From contig PUQB01000112.1 of assembly GCA_003024785.1 (NCBI GenBank), forward strand, positions 156,341 through 220,340: a stretch of 64,000 nt of DNA. Direction: 5' to 3'. The notes under the pieces were generated by a model. The model was not told where the DNA came from. It saw nothing but the letters and a program-made list of their open reading frames with translations, and made no database searches. Shown piece after piece: positions 1 to 11,649 of the stretch; the first letter of the stretch is position 1; every line of letters starts with the position of its first letter. Made by a program: the position numbers and the translations under genes. The stretch comes from Selaginella tamariscina. Taxonomy: Eukaryota > Streptophyta > Lycopodiopsida > Selaginellales > Selaginellaceae.

Positions 1-1758
1 AAAGATAAAAATCTGTAAAGAAACAAAAAAAAGACTTACCTGAATGCCATTCTTTTTGCAGATTTTTCCAGCTCAAATAGTTGAGAAGGTGGAATTGTCG
101 CACCGAACTCCTTGTTCTCGAGCATGTTCTGGTATATATCCAACTTAATTTCATTGTGCATCTTCGTATACCATGCCATGAACTCCTTTACATGCTCGAC
201 CAAAAGCTCTTTAGCTGCCTCCGCAACCTGGCACGATAAAATGAATAAAAATGAAAAATATAAATATTAAATTACTTGGAACCAGTAAGTAAAGATGTGC
301 AAAAACTTGATGAAGTCCTTGTCAAGCCAGCCGGTGACACCTTCCTTCTTGTCTTTCTCCGTCATGTTCACCAGCTTCTCAAGAACGCCACGTTCTTGAA
401 TGTGTACAAGCTTCCCAAGGATATCAACCTTGACGTTGGAAGGAAGTTGAGACTTCGTGAGCATTTGAAGCTTCTCTAGAGTTATTTACTTCGTTGATGG
501 TTTGATAGTGATATCTGTGATCGCCTTGAAACCATCTTCGCTGACCGCCGGATCAGCAATGGTGAGGCATTTGTTCATCCAAACTGTGAATGTCTTGTAA
601 ACGCTGGAGAGGATTTGAGATTCTGTCTGGTTTGGTTTTTGTTTGCAAGTTTTGTAGCGATTTGTCGCTTCAATTGATTCTGCAAAAGAAACCGAAAAAT
701 CAAAAAAACAATCAAAAAGAAGAAAAAGATTACCTCCCAAAAAATCTTCACCAATGTCGTCTTTGGATACTCGTACCAAACGTCTTCTTTTGTTCGATCT
801 CCACACTTCCACAGCTTTTCTATCTTCCTCCGGCATCCCGTGAAGAACATGATCGGTAAAAAGATCTGCAGACTTCACACAACAAATTCCGCAAGAATTG
901 CAAGGTGTGAATGATTGTTGTAGGAACCACACGAGCAGTTGCTCTGCAAAACAAAACAACATTTATTTAGTATTTAAATAATGAAACAAACAAGTCACTT
1001 ACTCATTCAACCGATTGCAAGCAGCGATTAGTCTCTTCTCTCTTGCGCTGTGGATGCTATGAGTGTTGCACGTACACGCAAAGTCCATTTCAAACCTAGC
1101 TCTTTAGCAAGCAAAGTGTTCAAAGCAACCCGACGATGATTCCCATCCCACACCAGAAACTTTGCATCTTTCACCATGCCCAGAAAAATGCTGGCTTATG
1201 CAAATCCGCTTCAAACTCTCTATCGACCTGTGTTTTGACTCATTCCAAACTTCGGTGTTCGTCTACACTCAGCTGTGGTCCGAAAGATAAGGTGAACACT
1301 GATGTCTCTTGGTAAAATCCTTTAGGTCTAATCCATCCAACAAGGTCTTTCACGCCGTCCTTAGTGACATTCCTCAAACGTTGGTTGGGAGCAACTTGTG
1401 AACCGGGATACACGGAGGCTCACCAAGCTCAACTGGAACGTTAGTGGTCTCGTCCTTGTAGCGATGTGTCAATATCCGTGTCATACCGAATAACAAGATC
1501 ACGAAGAAGCTTGGATGGAGCCTCAGTGTCAGCCGCTCCGGAATTGCATATGATTTGGCAACATCCTCAGGAACAATCCAGTTTCCTCTTCTTATTGAAC
1601 ATTTTACTACCAAGATCAATGTCCGGTACTTCCTCTGCATTACCGTGTTCTGCAGAGCTTCCTGCAATCTCCCTATTTCTAGGCATCCATTCACTCACCA
1701 CAGTATGTTCATCAATGACTTGCGAACTATCCACAGGTTCATTGTTCGTCGGCATCAT
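1..1758 (-). pseudogene. Broken multi-exon gene with a ParB/sulfiredoxin-like segment
   Basis: Spliced minus-strand gene that continues past the left edge. Visible exons include 40-227 (donor GTAAGT, acceptor CAG), 276 to about 490, and a 54-base intron near 681-734 with GT..AG ends. Codons at 1133-1147 read DGNHR, preceded (rc of about 1300-1400) by a stretch containing NQRLRNVTKDGVKDLV and a following KGF. This order, helix then G then a later DGNxR, is that of the ParB N-terminal/sulfiredoxin fold. The downstream part is charged and helical with no domain I recognise. The frame is broken: an in-frame TAA at 486-488, stops and shifts near 1374, 1255, 1190 and 1045. It could be a dead host gene or a passenger of the adjacent MULE. 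The splice sites and protein-like composition are seen; the ParB-like label is inferred from motif order. Confidence 0.5.
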
Positions 1759-2409
1759 CTCTTGTGTTGCAGTTGTTGCTTGGCGCCTCGGCCTCCTTTC
1801 TTGCCACGAGGTTTTGGAGCCATATCTGCAAGAGCTTCTTGGACGATATGTTCTGAAGTGTCAAAGTCTTGTATTTATCTCAGTCTCTTACTCTGCCTTT
1901 GTCTCATTCTGCAATTACAACAACTGATAAGAGTGTGTGTGTGAGTTGTTTTAATTTATGGACACACATTTACTATATATGTATACCTATCAATATATAT
2001 AGACACACACGCACACACACACATATTTATACGTGTAATGTTGTTTGTGTGTGTGCTCACTATATAATGTTCCTTGTGTATGTGTGTAATGTTGATTATG
2101 TGTGTGTGTGTGCAATGTTGTTTGTGTTTTGTGATGTGTCTGTGAGAGAGAATATGGGTATATTCATATCTCTTCACATGTATATACAGACGAAAAAGCA
2201 TCATCTCATATATACAAGTCTTAAATTCATATACTTACATATATATATATATATATATATATAAGTCTTTTAAGTATGTATTATATATATATATTATATA
2301 TACACACACACATGTATACAAGTCTAATGTTGTATAATCATAATGTGGTACGTGTGTAAAATGTTATTTGTGTGTGTGCGCAAACACACACACACACACA
2401 CACGGATTT

Positions 2410-2429
2410 TCCTGCCCAATTGGGCAGGA
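2410..2429. repeat. Perfect 20-bp palindrome between CA and GT runs
   Basis: TCCTGCCCAATTGGGCAGGA equals its own reverse complement. It lies between a CA run on the left and a GT run on the right, so the two flanks also pair and extend the potential cruciform. No function is known to me. Confidence 0.85.
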
Positions 2430-2471
2430 TTTCCTACCGAATTGGGAGGAATGTGTGTGTGTGTGAGTGTG

Positions 2472-2487
2472 TTGCCGAAATCGGCAA
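2472..2487. repeat. Short hairpin, 7-bp stem
   Basis: TTGCCGA and TCGGCAA form a perfect 7-bp stem around a 2-base loop, inside the same GT-rich block. Confidence 0.75.
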
Positions 2488-2599
2488 AACTCATGCCGTT
2501 GGAGGTGTGTGTGTGTGCACGCGCGCGCATTTGTGAATAGAGAGAAATCCTACTGAATTGCACATACATGCACAGAAATTGCTATACACATATATAAGA

Positions 2600-3250
2600 T
2601 TTTACCTACAGCCATGTCGCCGTCACACTAGCCCTCTCTGCCGCAAATGGAGAACAAGAGCGCCGAAAAAAAAGAACAAAAGTCCCTCTCTCAATGGAGA
2701 ATGGAAAGAAGAATGGGCAGCCCTAAACCTTTACCCTAAAATCTAACACTTAACCCTTTGACCTTAACTATAAAACTGTGTTTAATCAAACCATGCAACA
2801 TATATACAATACTTGCGATAAATAACGTACTATATAAAAGGATACAAATACAAACACATATTTAAGTAAAAATTTGTATGTTAAAAAACATATTATTATA
2901 TAATTAAATAAATATTCGTGTAAAAATATGTATTTATAATGTCTACATTAGATAAAATACTGGATCAAATAACTATATAATTAATATAAAAATTAACAGA
3001 ATAAAACAAGTCATAAATAAATATGTCAGATGAATGTAGATTAGACACACATTTATTTAAAAGACAATAAAGATTGCTCTATCTCTACGTGAAGTGTACT
3101 ATATTAGCATCTAAGATCTATACGTTTCCTTGAATTAAATATTCGCCCACGTTGAGTCATGATTATGAATTTTTGAAATGGTAATATCCGATATTTACCA
3201 AAAGATGATTAAGTAATGCTGTTGTTTTTCTGTCACGTTTGTGGTAACTG
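2600..3250. other. AT-rich gap, no gene seen
   Basis: Short open frames only and no recognisable coding, RNA or repeat boundary. If the flanking minus-strand gene and the MULE transposase belong to one element, this would be their shared divergent promoter; nothing in the sequence proves that. Confidence 0.5.
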
Positions 3251-3258
3251 CTTGCAAA

Positions 3259-6200
3259 ATGGCCAGGATTGTTTACGGCAATTTGGATCACGATGTTTCC
3301 TGTGATAGATGGTGTTGGAATCATTCTTACTAATCAGATCAGAACGTTCTTTGGCATTTTTGATTGGCAAAGTGTTCGTCTTTTTAAACTTTTCATGGGC
3401 AATCTGCTTTAGAGATCGAAATAAACGAGGACCAAGATGCTGGAGGGAAGGATAATCCAGGATATGTTTTGTTACCGGATGAAGGACCATTGTTTAAGCT
3501 TGTCGTTGCTTCTGACTCTGAATACTCAACGTTGAAGGACCTTTTCACTTCTAATACCTGCAAAAAGGGAAGAATTCTTATCGAGGGTTCCACGATCATT
3601 CATACAAATGAATTGCCTATTGCGTATGATGGGGATGTCATTTTTGAGCTCCCTCCTTCCGAATACAAATACAAAGGAATGAATCGGAAAGAGGATGGAC
3701 ATACCTGGACAGCAGGAACGACCAGCAACTGGAATTTTCAAGCGAGGGTGTCCAGGAGCAAATGTGTTGGGAGCCTTTGCTGTATCAACCCGGACTGCCC
3801 TGCTTCTAAGGCAGGATTTCCGAACTGCACTAAATGGAAAGGATGTATTGTTTCCCCACCTTCAATCGACAAACTGGCAAAAGGATTGACATGTTTTTTC
3901 TGTAAAGAAAATCCATTGTGCCTTGAAGTTTGTCATGCTGTGGCTTTTGCGTTTTCCCAGACGACATAACCAAGACTAGATTGTTTATCCACCAGGGAAA
4001 ACATTCACATCCAGTGGGTGATGGTGTTTCTGCATCGAACAAAGAAGAAATGCATATGGCGGTCCAGAATGCAACAGAAAGAACTCCCAGAGCTAGTCCA
4101 AGAGTCATCGAAATGGCAGCATGTAAAGATGCTATCTTTGGTTTCCTATTAGATAATTCTGAGCCTGGAAGTTGGGATAAGCTCATGGATCATTTGCAGC
4201 CATTATCAAACAATCGAAGGTACAATTAGAGTTTTACTTTGTGCTGAGCATTCTTTGATAATACCTTTGATGCAGAGTTCGTCAATGGGTAGCGTCCGCA
4301 AAGAGAACTGCTGCTGAAATGCCAGAGAATATTGATGGATTATTGGAGCTGAAACGAAGGTTGTCTATCCCATTCATCCACGTGATTCACTATCCTGGGA
4401 TGAATTTCCGTGGTTCAACGACCATTAGTTTTTAAGATGACGGTTTCAGGGCCAGGTTCTGGAATCGATTATGTAAGGATGTGCCAACCTCCTCTTGGCC
4501 CTTTGCAGAAGAGTTGGGTTCTACTTGATCACACACACCGTGTTGTTGATAAGTGGATCACTCTGGCATTGCATGTTTACGACCCAAAGTAAGATGTTAT
4601 CTTTTTGTTGTTTGCTTAACTCTTTGATTATTTTATAGTGTGCGTCGATTATCCACCATTGCTTATGGTGACATGAAGAGACAAACGCTGGAGCTGTGGA
4701 GAAGTTTTTTCGTGCTATGTTGGATGTCTGTTCCGAGAAGGGAATCTACAATGTGCAGTTCGCTGGGTTTATGTCCGATGAAGCAGGAGCGATCTGGCAA
4801 GCAATCAGGAATGTGTTCTTTAATGGCCAAGAAATTCCTGGACGTGAACGGAGCTGTATCTTTCACTATGAACAAGCCATACAACGTGTGACAAGGAAGT
4901 GGGTCCCTCTTGAACATCAACAACAACATCTTCAACTTTTGAGATCATGGCCAACAGCCACATCAACAACTGATCGTGAAGAAATTGAAAATAATCTTTT
5001 TCCGCTTTTGGAATGAAAATGTGAAGGATGTTGGAGTTATGCAGACGTGGTTTTCATGGTGGGAAAGACAGAAGAATCATATTTCAAATGTTGTTCTTGA
5101 AAGCATGCCGGAGAATGCTGCAAGGGTTGTGCCCATGACAAACCAGTCGGAGTCTGTTCACGGAAGATGGAGGAGGGCTAGAGATTCAAAATACATTTCA
5201 TTGTACCAAGCTACAATCCACGACCTGACTGAATCAGTGCGACAATGTGCTCTTGTGAAGGCTTTTAGAGATGGAAGGTATAGTGGTTCCGGGCCGACTT
5301 CAGAGGAGCTCTCAGCAAGGTTCGAGAGAAGAATGTCAAATGCTAACTCAACAACACCTACACAAAGGTTATCATCGACTTAGTTGAAGATGTTGCTCCA
5401 TCAAGCATGCAGGATACTGCTTTTGTGGTTGCCACGAATGTTGAACATCGCACTGTGCAAAGAAATATGGGGTCAGAGGCTGAACGATCCCACCACCGGA
5501 CATCTTCTATAGTGAACAGGTTATTCCAACACAGTGTAGAGAAGCGACGGTTGGATTTTCCTGTTGCAAAGAACATGAAGAATATGTTCTGGTTGAAGAA
5601 CAAGATGTTACACCTGGACAATGGGCAATTAGAAGATGTGGTGAAAGAAGTTCTGTGAAATGTCTGGCAGGCTTTCCCTCTTCAGGAGGTCAGTGGAGTG
5701 CTTGTGACAAAAAGATTAGTCCTAGTGGTAATCGAGTGGCTGCTCCTTTTTTTTCGGAAGGATCAGATACAACGACAAAGAAACTGGTGAAGAATGCTTT
5801 CGCTCACAAATGATGTATTTTTGTCCAACAAACATGCTTTGCAGTAGACATCCAAGACCAACTTGTTTCTCCGCCAGCTTCTACCTCGTTTGGAAAGTTC
5901 AAGTGGGCACGAAGTTGATAGCAGTGGAGATCAATGATCTAGCAAGATCGGGTTTTATGCTAGGGCTTCCTTCAGCTCATGCAAGAGTGCCAGGTTTTTC
6001 AACACCTCATGTTCCTTCAGTTCCTTGGAGTCACTGGATTTTCAACACCCCCTGCACAATTTCGTGGACCTCCTGTTCCTGCAAGTGGTCGTGCAACAAG
6101 AACACCTTTAGGATGTCTAAAAACAATAGGTTTTGAAGCATGTTTGACGTTGGGAGCATATGTCGTAGAAGTTGACGTGGTTGATCCTCCAACATGCATT

Positions 6201-6452
6201 CGCTTCAGAGTATGTGACAACGACCATACATCTGCTTGGGTTGTCATTTGTAGCGCACCATCTTGTTCATGCTCGGAGTTCTGCAATGGTCGTCAGTGGG
6301 TGCCTTGCAAACATATGTATTTTGTTTACAAGCGTGTACTGGGAGCTGATCCTCGAGTTGTCAAGCATTTGCAACGTCGTACACTTGCACCCCGTGAACT
6401 AAGTTCTTTATTGATGCTACCAAGGAACCTCCATCCTCCACCATCTATTTAG
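3259..6452 (+). pseudogene. Decayed MULE-type transposase with SWIM zinc finger
   Basis: Plus-strand transposase-like gene spread over several frames. In order: an N-terminal segment (about 3470-3700); a Cys/His segment of GCM/WRKY type (C-x4-CC then CP, about 3745-3840); a conserved block before the catalytic core; a first acidic motif LLDHTHR (about 4528); a second, GFMSDEAGA (about 4765-4795); and a C-terminal SWIM finger with CSCSEF, then PCKHM (about 6262-6320). DDE order plus SWIM is the plant Mutator-like pattern. Two introns have clean ends, about 4220-4275 and 4589-4639, so it was once a spliced gene. Frame changes near 3950, 4420, 4690, 5000, 5380 and 5660-5980 disable it. Terminal inverted repeats and a 9-bp target duplication were not found, so element limits are open. 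Confidence 0.75.
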
Positions 6453-7160
6453 TGTGTTTGGTTTGTTTTCAAATAGTTGGTTTTATATTTGTTATTTCAA
6501 ACTTATAATTTCAATATAAATTTTAATAATTTTATGCTTAGCATATTTTTAAGTAATTTAACGTATATTTCCTTTAAATATAACAAAAATATACTACCAT
6601 ATTTTGTATGCGGCCCCACACTAGAATATTCTAGAATATTCTTGAAAATTTTGGAAGGTCCAATTGTGTGTACACTTGGCAGTATGAAAAATTTCCGTAC
6701 AGAATATTGAATATCTAGACGGAAATCGTACGGAACAACAAAATATTCAAGAATATTCACAAATCTTGGTCAAGCTCGTTGACCTGCGCTCGAATTTTGC
6801 AGTGCCCTCCATTCGAGGACTTTGTCAAACATGTTGCCACTACGGTTATACATATCATTAATTAATTAATAAATATAATATGTATAATAGTATTATACCT
6901 ATCATTAATTCGTTAACAAATATATAAACATTGTAATATTAGGAACGGTTTCATAGTTCTGGTGGTGTTAATTAATTAAAACTTAATTAATTAATAAATA
7001 TAAACATTAAGAAAAACATGAAACTTATATATACAAAATGATGTATAATGTATTAACCCTGAACGTATATAAATCATCATTAAAATTGACTTAATTAATT
7101 ATGATTAAAAGGTCTTTTTAATTTATATGGATAAAAATTATTAAAATTAACTTAATTAAT
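6453..7160. other. AT-rich gap with a weak inverted repeat
   Basis: No gene seen. About 6625-6755 contains imperfect self-complementary sequence (GAATATTC and TTCCGTAC-like words in both orientations), which makes open frames on both strands. It may be a MITE remnant, but no clear ends were found. Confidence 0.4.
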
Positions 7161-7199
7161 TATGATTAAAGGAGGGTGGCTACATTGTGAAAACTAGCA

Positions 7200-7510
7200 T
7201 TAATATTATACAAATTAATAAAATCTAGTTCTCAATTACATGAGGTAGATCAAAGTTTACCCCATTATCTGAGGATAAGCTTCAGTAATTACCTTAAGAA
7301 CCATCAAAATTAGTTTCAAATCAACGCTGCTTTGGAAATATTCTGGTTTCAAAGATACACATGTGTGATTTAATTAAGTAGATTATTATATACGAAGGAG
7401 TGTCATTATTTTTGAAACGATCCTCATATAATACGATTCTTTCACTGCACAGATACAAGCCATCTGTGTATTTGCTTGAGTTTTGGATGGGTTCATAGTT
7501 ATAGGCAAAA
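7200..7510. pseudogene. Mosaic of O-methyltransferase fragments (H)
   Basis: Three pieces of the local OMT family are joined out of order. About 7210-7290 matches, on the minus strand, the region after SAM motif I; about 7322-7352 matches, on the plus strand, the piece that in intact copies reads AALEEYSGFKD; about 7395-7480 is the minus-strand start of exon 1. All match copies A and E in this window closely. It cannot encode a protein. Confidence 0.75.
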
Positions 7511-7799
7511 AATACACGAAAGTATATTCTAAGAACAGAGCTAAAAGATTGCTTTCACTTATGAACAGCACTGATGCATGGCCCAAAACTTAACAATACG
7601 GGCTCAGACAAATTCTACAGTAAACAGGCTGCATGTTGTTGGTGTTTTGCTTAAGCACGTCAGTATGCAGTCCAAGGCTGAGCACGGCTCTCAAAGGGTT
7701 GAAAAATTTGTAGGAAAATAAATATTAATAACCGTTGAATTAATTTACTCGAAATTATTATTAAAATTAATTCATTTTATAAACTTCTATAATAGAAAT

Positions 7800-9409
7800 A
7801 AAGTCCAAAGTGAGAATTATTTCAACACGGTTAAACCCAGCAGCCTTTGCAAACTTCATTTAATTCATCCAGTGTTCGCTCCTTCCTTTGGTATAAGCAA
7901 GCATAAACACGTCCATTAAATCTAAACTTGGAACTTAAGTCCCTTTTGTGCTTCCAAGGGCAAGATTGTGTCCTAATTATAACCTTTCCATGCTCAGGTA
8001 GCGCCTTGTAACAGTTCTTAAGCAGCTTAACACAATCTTCATCACTCCAAGCGTGCAAAATCGACTGTAATGTATAAATTTCAGGACATATACATTTTAC
8101 ATTTAAATGATTTAATTTTATATTAATATATATAATTATTTTCATTTAATTACTTATTCTTATGTCACCTTCATGAAGATTGCATCTCCACTGGGCACTT
8201 TTTCAAACATGTTGCCACCAACATGCTTTATACCTGTCATTAATAAATATTATACAGCGCGCACGCACGCCCACACACATTTTATAATATGAATCATAAA
8301 TTTAAGTATATTTCTTACCGTTAAGAGTAGGAGCTTTCTCAATTACATGAGGTAGATCAAAGTTGACACCGTTAATCTGAGGATAAGCTTCAGTAATTAC
8401 CTTAAGAGCACTCCCCAGACCACCTCCAACATCCACAAGCTTATGAATATCTTTGAAACCAGAATATTCTTCCAAAGCAGCACTCATATAAATATTTGTG
8501 TGATTTAACATCATCACAAACTAGATCATTGTATTTGTCATTTTCCCCAGCGAGTTCAAACATGTGCTTTCCATGTGCAACTGTGAATGGTTCACTCCCG
8601 TCTACAATGGATCGGCTTAATTGCTGCAATGCTTTTATCATAGTCTCGTCTTGGTGGAATAAGAACCAAGGTGCTAATGACGCTCCTTTGTCATTCTTTA
8701 CTAAATACTGATTAAATATAACAAATAATTAAATTTTCATAGTATTTAGTATATTTGTATATACATATTACTAAATATATATATACAAATCTTCTCAATT
8801 TTTAAGAAATTTAATTTACTTGTATAACTTATGTATTAAATCAATGGTAAAACTTTAGAATGCTGAACGTTTTTTAAATTCTAATATTGGCATGTATTAA
8901 ACCAATAAAGTATATGAATTTATCTTCTCATTTCTTAAATGGTTACGTATCAATCAGATATGCACACGAGTTTATGTACGTGCTTGTGTATATATATGAA
9001 AAACAAAAGCTTTTACACTCTCTGTCTCCACACACACACACACGCACACATCACCTCCTGTGTTTAAGTATGAGAAGCACACCTTTTTAGATAGAGTTTA
9101 AGCCAAACATCCTTTGCTTCTTGCCATGTTCATTTACCACACTAACCTCGTTGAAAATTCCTCTACTAGCAAGGAAACGGAGAATTCTTTCTAAATAGAC
9201 ACTCCCAATAGAATGGGATTTACAGGCAGGAATGTCCTTAACAATGTCATATGCAGTAAGAGCGTCTTTACCAGATTGGATATGATTTCTAAGACATCTA
9301 GATTGATAACTGCATATAGAGCCATTGGTACATTACAAAGTGAACCAAGCTCCATTATTTTTAAACGATCCTCATCTAATATGATTCTTTCACTCTGCAC
9401 AGAAGCCAT
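7800..9409 (-). pseudogene. O-methyltransferase copy A, broken
   Basis: Four-exon plant SAM-dependent O-methyltransferase of the COMT-like class. Exon 1 starts at 9409 (MASVQSERIILDEDRLKIME, dimerisation domain), exon 2 about 8319-8710 holds SAM motif I (LVDVGGGLG), exon 3 about 8166-8235, exon 4 about 7800-8064 with a HAW/HDW-type active-site block. Exon 1 loses frame after about 100 codons because one T is missing in the SKSGK region (near 9275). Exons 2 and 4 also shift frame. The 5' flank, out to an LTR junction at 10390, is duplicated in inverted form upstream of copy G. Family and exon layout are certain from the sibling copies; the substrate is unknown. Confidence 0.85.
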
Positions 9410-10389
9410 CTATGTATTGCTTGGGCTTTAAAATGGTTTCCATATTTAAACGCGCACAGGATAATATTTTAATAACATATATATTTTCTTAAAAAATGTA
9501 TGGTCCATATTAAAAGGTATCTCTATGTGTCTGTGAGTATGTACTTTCTAGCACGTTTTTATAATGCTCTTACACTGTGCATATATACAATTATTTGCTG
9601 GTTGTTTTTATATTATGTAATAAAAATATTATGTTTACCTTATGAACAAATCTAGCTAGAACGTTGTTTTCACTTAATAACTTCGGCTCCACCAGAATTG
9701 ACCTAGCATTCGCTTAATGGTAATTAAGGTTTAATAAGGTAATTAATACTAAATCAGTAATTATTAATATTCTGTCATTCAGACTCTAAAGGTGGGACTG
9801 CTCTCGATCTTAGCCTTCCTGGTATTAAAATAAATAAATGATATTTATTTAAATTATGTGTTAAGAGATCGTGTAGTCGCCCTACTGGATTTTCAAAACT
9901 TACAATAAAACAGTGATACACGTCTCTCTCGTGGAGCATTTAAAAAGCAGCTAACTCAATATCTTTCTATGTATACATTTCAGCCAACAGCATTTACACA
10001 CACAGACTGAACGGTGGCTTCGGGAATTAGCAGGTCCCTTTGTGCTGGTCCTCGTAAGTTGTATGCTAGAGAGCTGATGCTGTCACCTATAATACAATAA
10101 TAAACAACACTCTAATAAAAACAGTTGATAAATGTGTGTGTAGCCATATACTATACTCCACACATAATAAACAGAACAGCCGACAGTATATTTACTTTAG
10201 CTATACTCTCCCCCCCTCTCTCTCTCACACACAGACACACACGTTATGAATGTTCGTATATATATGTAAAGTGAGAGAGAGGGCGATTATGCATAGTAAT
10301 ATATATACAGTAGATTTAGAAGCATATACACTTATGTATCAATGTAGATACACTTACAGTCCTATGCATGAGACACTGGTACAGCTGGA
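9410..10389. repeat. Left arm of inverted duplication (OMT 5' flank)
   Basis: Read in reverse complement, this non-coding stretch matches 52064-52980 over nearly its whole length, including a GA/CT microsatellite (about 10208-10235), a run of words around 9970-10100 (GCCAACAGCATTTACACA, CTGATGCTGTCACCTATAAT) and the same LTR junction. It is the upstream flank of copy A here and of copy G there. Confidence 0.85.
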
Positions 10390-10983
10390 TGTTGGTCCAT
10401 GGTCTTGGTCAAAGGTTATTTGATTGATCTCATGTTTAAGCTAATCACATGGGTATTAGTGGACTTAATTTTAATTAGGAAGACCCTAATTTTGGAGAGC
10501 AACAATAGCTTTTGTGAATGGAATTCAACTTGTTACAGCTCGGAGGTGAGCTAGTGTGTTATAAGGTTGGGCGGTGAGTTAGGTAGCATTCAGGTATGGT
10601 GTCATAGGAGTGTAACAGCTTGGTATCAGAATCAAGGTTTGAGATAACTTTGCTTTACTATGTTGATGTTGGATTATGTGCCTAATCTAAAGTATTAATG
10701 AGAGATTTGTGAAGTTAATGAGGATGTGCTTGTGTGGGATCAGGCAACATAAAAGAATTGTGAACCCTCTTCTATATGCAAGTGGACTACGATGTTGAGA
10801 AGTTTAGGAGGATTGGAAATCTCTATGTTCTAAGAGATGAGTTAGGAGACATTAAAGAGCTCCTCAAGCGTGAGAGGAGTTGGAAATGAAGTCTATATGG
10901 CTCTATAAGTAGTGATTATCATTATGTAAGTAGAGACGAACAATATTTTTTAAGAAGAAGCCTCTTCCTAAGTTTGATGGCTT
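10390..10983 (+). mobile_element. LTR-retrotransposon stump: 5' LTR, PBS, start of gag
   Basis: LTR 10390-10617 (begins TGTTGGTCC, ends TGTAACA) followed by a primer-binding site TGGTATCAGAATC at 10621, complementary to initiator tRNA-Met, then about 350 bp of gag-region sequence. The same family is present in minus orientation at 47353-52063, and the outer flank of the LTR is identical in kind at both places, so this is one insertion duplicated with its surroundings. Everything beyond 10983 is deleted here. Confidence 0.8.
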
Positions 10984-10989
10984 AATTAA

Positions 10990-11640
10990 CCTATCTTCGT
11001 TATAAAAGAATTTAATTAAAGAAACATGACTTTAAATTATACTTCTTTTTATTTATATATCCTTTAATGAAAAACATGACTTTAAATCATACTTTTTTTT
11101 TTATCTTTATTTATATATTCGATTGAGAAATATTTAATATGTTAGTAACCACTAAAATTTAAACGACAACATTATTAATTTGATCGTTTAATCTTAAAAC
11201 ATCCCTCAAAGTTATTTAAGTCTCTCTCGTGTCTAACCATAAGGGTCGACTTGATTTAACTTCATCCATTTCCTCATTTTGATATGCGATGCCTTTTACT
11301 TCAGGCTCTGGTTGCTTTCTCGTATTGAACCCTAATTTAAAACATGAATATTCTTAACACCAAAGCTGGAAACACTTTACACATGTTGTACACCCACATC
11401 AGCTTAATTTAGCACAACACTTTCAATATATATATAAAATCTCACACGAATTTTAAATAAGTGTTTTCCAAAGATTGATAATTCACATTATCAAACTCTT
11501 TACATAAAATATAGACATGTCAATTGAAAGTGGTAAAGTAATTCAAAATTTTAAAGTTATTTAAACATTAAAACACTCTACGATTTAATCAATCTTACTA
11601 ACTATTGAAAACTTTCTTTGATATTAATTGTTAAAGTTTT
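10990..11640. other. AT-rich sequence, nothing recognised
   Basis: Short open frames only. A direct pair of words (AACATGACTTTAAAT) occurs at about 11025 and 11073. Confidence 0.4.
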
Positions 11641-11649
11641 TACTTAGTG

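Larger units (their letters stand above)
1930..2560. repeat. GT/CA and TA microsatellite block
   Basis: Long runs of GT, CA and TA dinucleotides (for example the TA run about 2238-2262 and the CA run about 2385-2402) separated by short unique islands. The open frames here are simple-sequence artefacts. Two islands form hairpins and are listed separately. Confidence 0.9.

Noticed and set aside
1869..2569. Open frames rich in Cys, Val, His and Thr on both strands
   Set aside because: They are translations of GT/CA microsatellite and carry no domain.
6625..6760. Self-complementary segment as a MITE
   Set aside because: No defined ends and no target duplication; AT-rich chance pairing is possible.
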